Of a stretch of DNA of 64,000 nucleotides, positions 8,187 through 17,140 are shown in pieces. Made by a program: the position numbers and the translations under genes. The stretch comes from Phycisphaeraceae bacterium (GTDB lineage Bacteria > Planctomycetota > Phycisphaerae > Phycisphaerales > UBA1924), in assembly GCA_019636655.1 (NCBI GenBank), contig JAHBXB010000001.1, positions 1,219,483 to 1,283,482 of the forward strand. Reading direction: 5' to 3'. The notes below the pieces were generated by a model that was not told where the DNA came from, did not search any database, and saw nothing but the letters and a program-made list of their open reading frames with translations. Numbering within the stretch: the first letter of the stretch is position 1; each line of letters begins with the position of its first letter.

Positions 8187-9215
8187 GTGCCAGACGTGGC
8201 GAGTCGTTTTACCGGAAGCATTCAGCGCTGGATCATCATCGCGATCGTCGTCCTCGTCGTCGGCGCGTACATGACCACCTATCGCGTGCGGTTCACCGAA
8301 ACAGCGGTCGTCACTACCTTCGGCAAGGCCGATGAATCGTCGGTGATCAAGGAAGCGGGGATGCGCTTCAAGATCCCCTACGTTCAAACTGTCACGCTGT
8401 ACGACACCAGGGCCAAGTTTCTCGCCTCGGCGCCCGAGACCCGGAACACCCAGGACGCGAAGAACATCGTCGTCACGGCGTTCCTCACCTGGCAGGTTTC
8501 CGATGCGCTGAAGTTCTACCAGAAGTACTCCGGCCGCGGCGACCGCTCCGAGGACCACATCCGTGCCGCGGAGCGTGACCTGCAGGCCCGCCTTCGCTCG
8601 GCGCTCGGCGTCATCAGCAAGTTCCGGCTCGACGAGGTGCTCGCCGGCGCGGGCCGCGAGTCGAAGATGGCCGCGCTCGAACTCGCCCTGCTCGACGCGA
8701 TGAAGTCGACCGACGAGGCCTCCGCCTCGTTCGCCGAGTTCGGGATCACGCCCAAGGCGGTCGGGATCAGCAGCATCCGGTTCGATTCCGAAACGACGAA
8801 AAAGGTCTTCGACGCGATGAACGCCAACCGGGCCAAGATCGCGAACGAACTCATCGCCGAGGGCACGACGACCGCCGACACCATCCGAAAGAAGGCCACC
8901 GCCGACTCGAAGCGGATCCTCGACTTTGCCGGCCGGCTCGCCCAAAACATCCGCGCCCAGGGGCAGGCCGAAGCGGCTCAGTACTACAAGCAGATGAGCG
9001 CCAACCCTGAACTGGCTATCTTCCTCAAGAACATCGACCTGCTCAAGGAAGCCTTCGGTCGGCAGACGACGCTCATCCTTCCGACGAGCATGCCCGGGAT
9101 GGGCCTGTTCCGGCCCGATGCGCTGAACGACCAGCCCGCCGGCGTCCCCACTGACAAGCCGACGCCCCAGGATCGACCCGCGGCTTCCGGTTCCCCCGCC
9201 GGAGGGCAGAGGTAG
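8187..9215 (+). CDS. SPFH/band-7 protein, HflC-like
   Basis: A 342-residue protein with one N-terminal TM helix (about 13-31) followed by the SPFH domain: YRVRFTETAVVTTFGKADES, then GMRFKIPYVQTVTLYDTRAKFL. This matches HflC/prohibitin organisation. The middle and C-terminal part is a long Ala/Glu/Lys-rich helix with repeated KATADSKR and QGQAEAAQYYKQM-type sequence, as in HflC before its C-terminal TM-less tail. Start GTG 8187 is taken; GTG 8196 is an alternative with a better-spaced CAGGAG (8182-8187). It lies 3 nt upstream of the next SPFH gene. Likely partner of the two flanking paralogues in one hetero-oligomer (inference). Confidence 0.85.
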   Translation: MPDVASRFTGSIQRWIIIAIVVLVVGAYMTTYRVRFTETAVVTTFGKADESSVIKEAGMRFKIPYVQTVTLYDTRAKFLASAPETRNTQDAKNIVVTAFLTWQVSDALKFYQKYSGRGDRSEDHIRAAERDLQARLRSALGVISKFRLDEVLAGAGRESKMAALELALLDAMKSTDEASASFAEFGITPKAVGISSIRFDSETTKKVFDAMNANRAKIANELIAEGTTTADTIRKKATADSKRILDFAGRLAQNIRAQGQAEAAQYYKQMSANPELAIFLKNIDLLKEAFGRQTTLILPTSMPGMGLFRPDALNDQPAGVPTDKPTPQDRPAASGSPAGGQR

Positions 9216-9218
9216 CCC

Positions 9219-10622
9219 ATGACAGACCTTCCCCCAACTGACCCTGCCACCGGGCCGAGGCCGACCGATCGCTCCACGTCGGTCACGCTGCGCCACGATG
9301 ACGGACAGGCCGACGACGCGGCCTCTCTCATGGACCCGGCTACCAAGTCCCTTGAGGACGCGCTCCGGATCACGTTTCGCCTGCTCCAGGTGTCGATGGC
9401 CGCGCTGCTGGTCGTTTTCCTGTTCAGCGGCATGCAGCGGGTGAACCAGAACGAGCGGGGGATCCGGGTAACGCTCGGCCGGATCACGGCCGACAATCTC
9501 CCGCCCGGACCCCAGTTCTCCTGGCCCTATCCCTTCGGCGAACTCATCAAGATCCAGACGGTGCCGCCGACGCTCGTACTGGACCGTGAGTTCTGGCCGA
9601 ACCTCAACGACGCCGAGCGGAACCTCGGTGTCGAGGCCCTCGCGGGCACGGGACGTGACTCGCTCGACCCGGTGCTGGATGGCTCGCTGCTGACCCGCGA
9701 CGGTTCGATCATGCACCTCAAGGCCGAGGTCAAGTACCTCCGGACCGATCCGGTCAAGTTCTACCAGGCGATCGATCCCACGGCCGAGGTCAGCATCGTC
9801 CGAGCCGCGGTGAGCAAAGGCCTGGTTGAGGCGGCGTCGATTGCGACCCCGGACCAGGTTCTGGCCATGTCGGACAGCCTCAAGGTCGTCGCCTACCGGG
9901 TCGCTCAGCGAATGCTCGACAGCATCGACTGCGGCCTGACGATCCAGGAGATCACCCTGACTTCGAGCATGCCGCCCAGGCGCGTCGCCGTCGGCTACCG
10001 GGCCCCAGCCTCCGCCGAGGCCGACAAGGCCAAGTTCGAACAAGAGGCCGTCGCCGAGCAACAGCGCATCCTCAACAACGTCGCCGGTCCCGCGGCCAGG
10101 ACCATCCTCAATCAGATCGATCGCTACGAGAGTCTTCTCGCCCTGGACAAGACCGACGAGGCGAAGGAGACCCTCGACGTGATCGATCGCCTTCTGACCA
10201 GCCGCCCGGTGACGATCGATGGGCTGGAGGTAAGCCCGCGACTCGAGGGCGACGTCCCCGCCATGCTCCGCGATGCCGAGCTGGCCCGCCGCCGCACCGT
10301 CGACCGGGCCGTCAACGACCGCAACCGCTTCCTGGCTCTTGCCGAGGGCTACGCAGCGTTTCCGGGCGTGGTCATGAACAGTCAGTGGACCGACGCGTTC
10401 AAGACGTTTGTTACCCGGGAATCGGTCCAAGTGCAGTTGGTGCCCGCGGCGCTGGCCCGGCTCGTGATTACGATTAACCGCGATCAGAGCCTTGCCAAGG
10501 AGCAGACGCAGAAGGCCCGCCAGAAGGAAGCCGAGAGGCTCCAGGAGGAGTTGCGGGTCAAGCGTGAACGCGAGCGACTTGAAAAACGCGTCCGACCCGA
10601 CGAAACACAGAGTTCGCAGTAG
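9219..10622 (+). CDS. SPFH/band-7 protein, HflK-like
   Basis: A 467-residue protein. A polar N-terminal tail of about 55 residues precedes one TM helix (about 56-76, LLQVSMAALLVVFLFSG). The SPFH domain begins QRVNQNERGIRVTLGRITAD and continues GPQFSWPYPFGELIKIQ, the HflK pattern (N-terminal cytoplasmic tail, TM, SPFH). The C-terminal third is a charged coiled coil ending in a Glu/Arg/Lys-rich segment. No Pro/Gly-rich HflK N-tail is present. Third SPFH paralogue in a row, immediately followed (21 nt) by an ABC transporter ATPase. Confidence 0.85.
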   Translation: MTDLPPTDPATGPRPTDRSTSVTLRHDDGQADDAASLMDPATKSLEDALRITFRLLQVSMAALLVVFLFSGMQRVNQNERGIRVTLGRITADNLPPGPQFSWPYPFGELIKIQTVPPTLVLDREFWPNLNDAERNLGVEALAGTGRDSLDPVLDGSLLTRDGSIMHLKAEVKYLRTDPVKFYQAIDPTAEVSIVRAAVSKGLVEAASIATPDQVLAMSDSLKVVAYRVAQRMLDSIDCGLTIQEITLTSSMPPRRVAVGYRAPASAEADKAKFEQEAVAEQQRILNNVAGPAARTILNQIDRYESLLALDKTDEAKETLDVIDRLLTSRPVTIDGLEVSPRLEGDVPAMLRDAELARRRTVDRAVNDRNRFLALAEGYAAFPGVVMNSQWTDAFKTFVTRESVQVQLVPAALARLVITINRDQSLAKEQTQKARQKEAERLQEELRVKRERERLEKRVRPDETQSSQ

Positions 10623-10643
10623 TCGTAGACACGACAGGGATCC

Positions 10644-11894
10644 ATGGCCGACTCGCCCTCCAAACACGTCATTGTCGTCCAGAAGCTCGTCAAGGTCTTC
10701 CGCGACTTCTGGTTGCGCCCGCGGGCCAGGGCCGTGGACGACGTGACATTTGAGGTCCATCCCGGCGAAGTCTTCGGGCTGCTCGGGCCCAACGGGTCGG
10801 GGAAGTCGACGACGATCAAGGTCATCCTCGGCCTGCTCCACAAGACCAGCGGCCGTGTTGCGGTCTTCGGCAAGCCGCCCGACGATGTCGCGGTCAAGCG
10901 CCGGATCGGGTACCTCCCAGAAGAGTCGTACCTCTATCCGTTCCTCAACGCCCGCGAAACCCTCGAGTACTACGCCAAGCTCTTCGAGCTCGACCGCTCG
11001 ATCCGTAACCGACGCGTCGACGAGCTGCTCGACATGGTCGGTCTCGCTGCGGTTCAGTTCCGCCCGGTCAGCGAGTACTCAAAGGGCATGCAGCGCCGGA
11101 TCGGCATCGCCCAGGCCCTGATCAACGACCCGCAACTGCTCATCCTCGACGAGCCCACGACCGGCCTCGACCCGATCGGCAACCGCCAGATCAAGGACCT
11201 GATCATCGAACTCGGGCGCCGCGGCAAGACCGTCCTGCTCTCCAGCCACCTCCTCGCCGACGTCGAGGACTGCGTCAACCGCATGGTGATCCTGTACGGC
11301 GGCAAGATCCGCGAGGAGGGTACCTGCGAATCACTCCTTACCGCTGACGACAAGACTGTCCTCGAGTTCGATTCGCTCAACGAATCCCTGATCAGCGAGA
11401 TCGATTCGCTCGTCCGCCAGCGTACAGCGGGACAGCGCTCGATCGAGCGGGTCTCCAAACCCCGCCAGCGCCTCGAGGACCTGTTCATGGACATCGTACA
11501 GCGGGCGCTCGCCGAGCGGGTCGCGACGGCCGGCGCTCAACACGGCGGACAAACCGCCTCGTTCCTCCGTACCGAAGAACCCGCCCAGGCGTCCGGCGAA
11601 GCCCTGATCGACCAACTTGTCAACGTAGCCCCCGAGCCCGCCCTACAGGCCGGCCGACCCTCCGCGGAGAAGTCCGGGTCCAAGCAGGATGGGCCCGACG
11701 ATGCCGTGCTGGCCTCCTTGATCGGCACGCCCCCTCCCGCTGCCAAGCCGCCAACACCGCCGCGGCCGGCCGGCTCCACACCCGCCCCATCGCCGTCTCC
11801 CGATGTTGACCTGGGAGTCATCGGCGACCTCATGGGAGGCGACACCGGCGGTACGAAACATGGCGATCCAAAGCCGCCGGAGCGCCGGCCGTGA
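10644..11894 (+). CDS. ABC transporter ATP-binding protein with long C-terminal extension
   Basis: 416 residues. Walker A GPNGSGKST (about 49-57), Q-loop region YLPEESYLYPF, signature YSKGMQRR (about 145), Walker B LLILDEPTTGLDP (about 163-175), and the switch His in LLSSHLLAD. The SKGM signature is typical of ABC-2 type exporter ATPases. The core ends near residue 230; the remaining roughly 185 residues include a Pro/Ala-rich, apparently disordered tail not present in standard family members. The stop overlaps the permease start by 4 nt, which indicates translational coupling and a dedicated pair. Substrate unknown. Confidence 0.92.
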   Translation: MADSPSKHVIVVQKLVKVFRDFWLRPRARAVDDVTFEVHPGEVFGLLGPNGSGKSTTIKVILGLLHKTSGRVAVFGKPPDDVAVKRRIGYLPEESYLYPFLNARETLEYYAKLFELDRSIRNRRVDELLDMVGLAAVQFRPVSEYSKGMQRRIGIAQALINDPQLLILDEPTTGLDPIGNRQIKDLIIELGRRGKTVLLSSHLLADVEDCVNRMVILYGGKIREEGTCESLLTADDKTVLEFDSLNESLISEIDSLVRQRTAGQRSIERVSKPRQRLEDLFMDIVQRALAERVATAGAQHGGQTASFLRTEEPAQASGEALIDQLVNVAPEPALQAGRPSAEKSGSKQDGPDDAVLASLIGTPPPAAKPPTPPRPAGSTPAPSPSPDVDLGVIGDLMGGDTGGTKHGDPKPPERRP

Positions 11895-13936
11895 TCATCC
11901 GCGACTGGCTGGGCCGACTCGACCGCATCCAGCGATCGCTGCTCTTTCAGATCATCGCGAGCGTCGTGCTCGTGCTCGCAGCGGCAGGCGTTCAGGTGGG
12001 CTACGTCGTTTCGATTCATGCCTCCGAGCGTGGATCCGAGGCGGCCACCACCCCAGCCCCCGCACCGGATTCGCCCGATGCCAAGGCCGCAAAGACTGCC
12101 CAGACCAACCAGGAAATGTTCGAGAAGGCGTTCGGCGAGATCCTCTCTCGTCGGGCCGACGCCACGGCGGTCGCTGTCGGCATAGGCATCGTGCTCGCCA
12201 TGTGCCTCGCGATCGTTTGGCTCGGCCTTGGTCTGACCTACCTCGCTCTGGGCCTGTTCACCGCCGCGATCGTGTGGCCGATGCAGCGATTCGGCGGTCA
12301 CGTGGATCTGTTGAGGGATGCCTCAGGCAAACCGGGAGTCTCCTTTGATGTGGCCCAGTGGGGCCAGTTCATCGCCGGTCTGGTGGCCCTGTTCGCGGCG
12401 TTCACCGTGCTCATGCGAGTCCTCAAGCTCGCCCTCGGCGGGAATGGCCCCGTTTTCTCGATCGCCCGCAACGTCGTCGACGAAGCGGTCCGGCTGAAGA
12501 TCTCGCTCGTCTTCATCGTCATGCTGATCTTCATGCTGGCGTCCCTGCCGGGGCTGTTGGACCCGGCCCGGCCGCTGCGGTACCGCGTGCAGTCGTTCCT
12601 GCAGTACGGCACGAGCGGGTCGTTCTGGATCATCGCCGTGCTCGTCCTCTTCCTGGCCGTGGCCAGCGTCGCCTTTGAGCAACGCGACCGCGTGATCTGG
12701 CAGACGATGACCAAGCCGGTCGCGTCATGGCAGTACATCCTGGGCAAGTGGCTCGGCGTCACTGGCGTGGCGGCCGCGCTGCTGGCCATCAGCGCCTCGG
12801 GCGTCTTCCTCTTCACCGAGCACCTCCGCAACCAGCCGGCCGAGGGCGAGATCCGCCCGTTTGTCACCCGCAACGGGGCGGAACTCACGGACGATCGCGT
12901 GATCCTCGAGTCCCAGGTGCTCGCCGCACGCGTCGCGGTGCGCCCCGGCATCGACGCGATGCCGCCCGAGGCGCTGGAGCAGGCCGTCGAGCACCGCCTC
13001 GAGCAGGAGCGCCGCCTCAACAACGAACTCCCCGATGACGCGGCCACGCGCGCCCGCCTGCGGGCCAGCATCCTCCAGGAGTACCGATCGTCGTTCTACA
13101 GCCTGAAGCGCGGCCAGGTCCAGCGGTACTACTTCCGGGGCCTGGGCGACGCACGCGAGAGCGGCACGCCCCTCACCCTCCGCTACAAGATCAACGCCGG
13201 CGGCGATGATCCGCGGTTCGAGTACCGCGTCCTGTTCTTCGGAGCCTCTCCCCAATTCTTCTTCGAAAACGACTCGCAGCTCATGCCCGTCGTCGAGGGC
13301 GAGGACGCCGATACCCGCTTCGCAGGGCTCGAGCGGAGAGTGCCTCCAGGCCAGCAGATGAGGCTCTCGATCTCGCCCACAGCGGTCTCCAAGGACGGCA
13401 CGCTTGAACTCGAGATCGGCAACGGCGGGCTCATCAACAGCCAGGACGAGGCCCAGACCATCGTCTTCCCCCCCGATGGGCTCGAACTCTCGTTCAACGC
13501 CGGCTCCTACCGGATGAACTTCTTCAGGGTTGGCATCATCCTCTGGCTCAAGCTCTCGTTCCTCGCGATGATCGGGATCACCTGCGCCACATTCCTGTCC
13601 TTCCCCGTCGCCAGCCTTGTCGCCTTTGGAGTGTTCCTGATCGCGGAGTCTTCCGGGTACCTCGCGGAGTCGCTGGAGTACTACGCCAGCCGGACCGACA
13701 AGGGCGAGGTCATCCTCTACAAGGTGATCATCAGGGCAATCGCCGTGCCAATCAGCGAGACGTTCCGCTACTACGCCAACCTCCGCCCCACCGCGAACCT
13801 CGTCGATGGCCGGCTCGTAGCCTGGACGGGGGTATTACAGTCGACGGTCATCCTCGGAGCCGTGACCGGCATCCTCTTTGTCCTGGCGTCGGCGATCTTC
13901 CGTCGCCGCGAACTGGCGACGTATTCTGGCCAGTAG
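11891..13936 (+). CDS. large ABC-2 type permease
   Basis: 681 residues, GTG start overlapping the ATPase stop. TM segments occur near 17-40, 95-140 and 155-300. EQRDRVIWQTMTKPVASWQYILGKW is a clear ABC-2 coupling motif, here shown by its ERDR...TKPV core. A soluble, likely periplasmic, region of about 240 residues (about 310-545) separates the first TM block from C-terminal TM helices (about 545-680, ending in a positively charged tail). Family permeases are usually 250-400 residues, so this is an enlarged form. Works with the upstream ATPase. Confidence 0.85.
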   Translation: MIIRDWLGRLDRIQRSLLFQIIASVVLVLAAAGVQVGYVVSIHASERGSEAATTPAPAPDSPDAKAAKTAQTNQEMFEKAFGEILSRRADATAVAVGIGIVLAMCLAIVWLGLGLTYLALGLFTAAIVWPMQRFGGHVDLLRDASGKPGVSFDVAQWGQFIAGLVALFAAFTVLMRVLKLALGGNGPVFSIARNVVDEAVRLKISLVFIVMLIFMLASLPGLLDPARPLRYRVQSFLQYGTSGSFWIIAVLVLFLAVASVAFEQRDRVIWQTMTKPVASWQYILGKWLGVTGVAAALLAISASGVFLFTEHLRNQPAEGEIRPFVTRNGAELTDDRVILESQVLAARVAVRPGIDAMPPEALEQAVEHRLEQERRLNNELPDDAATRARLRASILQEYRSSFYSLKRGQVQRYYFRGLGDARESGTPLTLRYKINAGGDDPRFEYRVLFFGASPQFFFENDSQLMPVVEGEDADTRFAGLERRVPPGQQMRLSISPTAVSKDGTLELEIGNGGLINSQDEAQTIVFPPDGLELSFNAGSYRMNFFRVGIILWLKLSFLAMIGITCATFLSFPVASLVAFGVFLIAESSGYLAESLEYYASRTDKGEVILYKVIIRAIAVPISETFRYYANLRPTANLVDGRLVAWTGVLQSTVILGAVTGILFVLASAIFRRRELATYSGQ

Positions 13937-13953
13937 GCCCGCGGACTCACCGA

Positions 13954-15996
13954 ATGCAGCGTGACAGACGAGTCCAGCTCGCGGCCACCATCCTCCTGGT
14001 GCTCTGCCTGGGGGTCTCGGCTGTTCTCAGTTCAGCCCTCGCCGCCTCCGCGGGGCGCAACCGGCTCGTCTACGCCGACCAGGGCCAGAAAGGCGACCCG
14101 CCGGAGGTCGCCGCGGGCATCGCCATGGGAGCCTTCCGCGGTCTGTTCGTCAACATGCTCTGGATCCGGGCGAACCAGTTGAAGGAGGAAGGGAAGTATT
14201 ACGAGGCAGTCGACCTCGCCAAGACGATCACCCGCCTCCAGCCCCGCTTCCCACGGGTATGGGTCTTCCATGCCTGGAACCTGGCGTACAACATCTCGGT
14301 CGCGACCCAGACGCCGCAAGAGCGATGGCAGTGGGTCCAGGCCGGAATCCGTCTCCTGCGCGACGAAGGGATCCCGGCCAATCCGACCGATACGCTCCTG
14401 CACAAGGAACTCGCATGGATCCTGCTCCACAAGGTGCAGGGCCAAATGGATGATGCAAACTGGACCTACAAGCGCGAGTTCGCCCGCGAGTGGACCTACG
14501 TCCTCGGCACCCCCCCGGCACGAACCAAGGACCGCGACACCACCGCGAAGATGAAGCAGGCGTACATCGAGTGGCTGGAGAAGATCGCCAACGCGAGCGA
14601 CACCATCTCCGAACTCGATGCCTCGACGCCGGGTGCCTCCGAGGTGATCGAGAAACTCCGCACCCAGGCCGGCATCGACCTGACCGGCCGGCTGTGGGAT
14701 GAAGCGGGCAACGGCCCGGGCGAGCGTCTGCTGCAGATCGTCGAGGAACTCCGCTCGTTCGGGCGCCTGCAATCCGCGCTCGGGCTAACCGCCGGGCCCC
14801 GCTCCAACCTCTCAGCCAGCCAGCGGGCGGCGATGGACATTCTGATGGAGGGCTCCACGTCCGAAGGGCCGACGCCGGCGGTTCAAGCTGTCGTCCGCTT
14901 CGTCCGCAAGCGGATCCTGATCGATAAGTACCACATGGAACCGGACCGGATGATCCGGTACACCAAGGATGCCGGCCCCCTGGACTGGCGCCACCCCGCC
15001 TCTCACGCGTACTACTGGTCCACCCGCGGCGTCGACGAGGCGCTCTACCGTATCAACGCCAAGAACCGTGGTGACTTTGACATCCTGAACACCGACCGTG
15101 TGGCCATCCAGGCCCTTCAGGAGCTGTACCGGAGCGGTGAAATCTCCTTCGATATCTTCAACCCAGGCTTCTACCTCCAACTCCCCAACCCGGACTTCAT
15201 CGACGCCTACGACCAGATCCTTGCTCGTCTCGTCGACCGCAGCCAGTTTGTCACCGACAAGGGCGAGGTCGTCACGCCCGACAAGGGCCGTCCCTGGTCG
15301 CAGTTCTCGGCCGGGTACGAGAACTTCCTCCGCGACGTCATCCGCTACCTCTACCGCCGCGGCGACCGCGAAAAAGCCGAGGAGTACCGGCAGAAGCTCA
15401 TCCACTTCGACCGGAGAAACCTTTCCAACGACCTGCAGTATGTCTACCTGGACACCCTGCCCCTCGATGAGTTCGTCGTCAGCGAGATCGCCAGGGACGA
15501 TCGCTTCACCAGCCCCGAGGTCGCCCGGTCCGAAGTCACCGGTGCACTCCAGGCTGCCTTCTGGGCCGGTCTGCTGGCCGACAACTTCAAGCTCTTCGAG
15601 AGCCAGATGAAGTACGCCCGCGACTTCCACGCCAGGTTCACGAAGGACAAGGTCTTCGACACCAATGTCACCCGCGGCGACCAGACCCGCATGGAGGTCA
15701 TGGACCGCGACTTCGATACCTACGCCGCGCGGATCCTGGCGAACGCCATCATCTTCACCGGCCTGCCCGATGGCTCGATCATGTACAACCGGGCGCCGGA
15801 TGACCTGAAGATCAAGGCCTACCAGCTCCTTGCCGGGTCGCCGCTGGCCGCCGATCTCGACGCGGTCGAGGCCTCGGGCGGGAGCGGGTTCAGCATCTGG
15901 TTCCCGCCGCCCCCGGGCCTTGAGGAGTACCGCAAGAACCTTCTCGAGCAGGCGCGGCTCAAGGCCGAGAATCAGGGGACGATCGAGAAGAAGTAG
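13954..15996 (+). CDS. membrane-anchored TPR-like protein of the SPFH/ABC unit
   Basis: 680 residues. The N-terminal hydrophobic segment (about 9-31, with Arg/Asp before it) is a signal anchor. Downstream the protein is soluble and helical, with TPR-like repeats at about 70-130 (LKEEGKYYEAVDLAKTITRL, then PRFPRVWVFHAWNLAYN) and many Tyr/Trp/Arg. No catalytic motif is recognised. It begins 17 nt after the permease, so it is in the same operon; I infer a periplasmic scaffold or adaptor for the exporter. It is followed by a convergent purC. Confidence 0.8.
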   Translation: MQRDRRVQLAATILLVLCLGVSAVLSSALAASAGRNRLVYADQGQKGDPPEVAAGIAMGAFRGLFVNMLWIRANQLKEEGKYYEAVDLAKTITRLQPRFPRVWVFHAWNLAYNISVATQTPQERWQWVQAGIRLLRDEGIPANPTDTLLHKELAWILLHKVQGQMDDANWTYKREFAREWTYVLGTPPARTKDRDTTAKMKQAYIEWLEKIANASDTISELDASTPGASEVIEKLRTQAGIDLTGRLWDEAGNGPGERLLQIVEELRSFGRLQSALGLTAGPRSNLSASQRAAMDILMEGSTSEGPTPAVQAVVRFVRKRILIDKYHMEPDRMIRYTKDAGPLDWRHPASHAYYWSTRGVDEALYRINAKNRGDFDILNTDRVAIQALQELYRSGEISFDIFNPGFYLQLPNPDFIDAYDQILARLVDRSQFVTDKGEVVTPDKGRPWSQFSAGYENFLRDVIRYLYRRGDREKAEEYRQKLIHFDRRNLSNDLQYVYLDTLPLDEFVVSEIARDDRFTSPEVARSEVTGALQAAFWAGLLADNFKLFESQMKYARDFHARFTKDKVFDTNVTRGDQTRMEVMDRDFDTYAARILANAIIFTGLPDGSIMYNRAPDDLKIKAYQLLAGSPLAADLDAVEASGGSGFSIWFPPPPGLEEYRKNLLEQARLKAENQGTIEKK

Positions 15997-16006
15997 GCCG
16001 GTCGCG

Positions 16007-17008
16007 TCAACCGCAGAGCGCATCACGCGCCCGCGTGTACCGCTCCACCGTGCCACGGACCACTTCGTCCGGCAGCGCCGGCCCCGGGGGTGTCTTGTCC
16101 CACGCCCCGGACGCCGTCAGGCCCTCGAGGTACTCTCGCACAAACTGCTTGTCGTAACTCGCCTGGGCCCGCCCCGGCTCGTACGAGTCCGCGGGCCAGA
16201 ACCGCGAACTGTCGGGCGTGAGCGCCTCGTCGATGAGGATCGGCTGCACCCAGGCGCGCCCCGACCTGGCCACGTCCTCCTCGGGAATCCCAAACTCGAA
16301 CTTCGTGTCCGCGATGATGATCCCCCGACTTAGGGCGTGCGCCGCCGCCGCGTCATAGATCTTGAGCGATGTCTCCCGCAGCACCGACATCGTCTCCAGC
16401 CCTGCGATCTCCGCGGCTGCCTCGAACGAGATGTTCTCATCGTGCCCGTGCGACGCCTTGGTCGCCGGCGTGAAGATCGGCCGCGGCAGGCGGTCGCACT
16501 GTTTCAGACCCTTCGGAAGGTCGACGCCGCACACCGAGCCCGTCTGCTGATACTCCTTCCAGCCCGAGCCCTCCAGGTAGCCCCGGACCACGCACTCAAT
16601 TGGAACCACCCGGCAGCGGCGACCAATGGTGAGCCTCCCCTCGAGGTATCGCCTCGCCGCGTCCCCCGCCGCCCCCGGCGCGAACGCCTCCGCATCGATA
16701 TCGGACACCTGTGTCGAGATCAGGTGGGTCTCCGCCAGCCTGTGCTCAGTGATGAAGCCGAACCACCACGCGGCGATCTGGGTCAGCAGCCGCCCCTTAC
16801 CCGTAATCGGAGTTGGCAGAACCACGTCGAACGCTGAAATCCGATCTGACGCCACAAAGAGCAGTCGTCCTTCCCCCCCAGCGCCCGGCCCGTCCGCGAC
16901 AGGCAGTTCATAGACATCCCGCACCTTCCCGCTGCGGTGCACCGGCAGCCGGAGGCCCTGGATCAGGCCGTCAGCGACTGCTCCGTTCTGACCAGTGTGT
17001 CCGACCAT
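16007..17008 (-). CDS. purC: phosphoribosylaminoimidazole-succinocarboxamide synthase
   Basis: SAICAR synthetase of purine biosynthesis: ligates CAIR and aspartate using ATP in the cytoplasm. 333 residues. Recognised from HRSGKVRDVYEL (nucleotide loop, about 25-36), SDRISAFDVVLPTPITGKG, ECVVRGYLEGSGWKEYQ, FTPATKASHGHDENIS and IIIADTKFEFGI, which together cover the whole fold. The length is that of the longer (Saccharomyces/alpha-type) class rather than the ~240-residue E. coli class. Start ATG at 17008. Monocistronic, divergent from the GH10-like gene and convergent with the TPR gene. Confidence 0.95.
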   Translation of the reverse strand: MVGHTGQNGAVADGLIQGLRLPVHRSGKVRDVYELPVADGPGAGGEGRLLFVASDRISAFDVVLPTPITGKGRLLTQIAAWWFGFITEHRLAETHLISTQVSDIDAEAFAPGAAGDAARRYLEGRLTIGRRCRVVPIECVVRGYLEGSGWKEYQQTGSVCGVDLPKGLKQCDRLPRPIFTPATKASHGHDENISFEAAAEIAGLETMSVLRETSLKIYDAAAAHALSRGIIIADTKFEFGIPEEDVARSGRAWVQPILIDEALTPDSSRFWPADSYEPGRAQASYDKQFVREYLEGLTASGAWDKTPPGPALPDEVVRGTVERYTRARDALCG

Positions 17009-17140
17009 GCGGCCATCGTATCGCAGAAACCGGTCGACATTGAGTCCCGGGTGCCGGCTCCGCTTTCCGTCAGGCCCTCCCCCTCGCTATCCTGCCCTGC
17101 CCAGCCACGCACGCGCCTTTCACGGAGGATGGAACCCGGG

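Noticed and set aside
8013..10841. 942-codon open frame opposite the SPFH genes
   Set aside because: High GC keeps antisense frames open; composition is His/Asp/Arg/Gly-rich low complexity and the opposite strand encodes clear SPFH domains.
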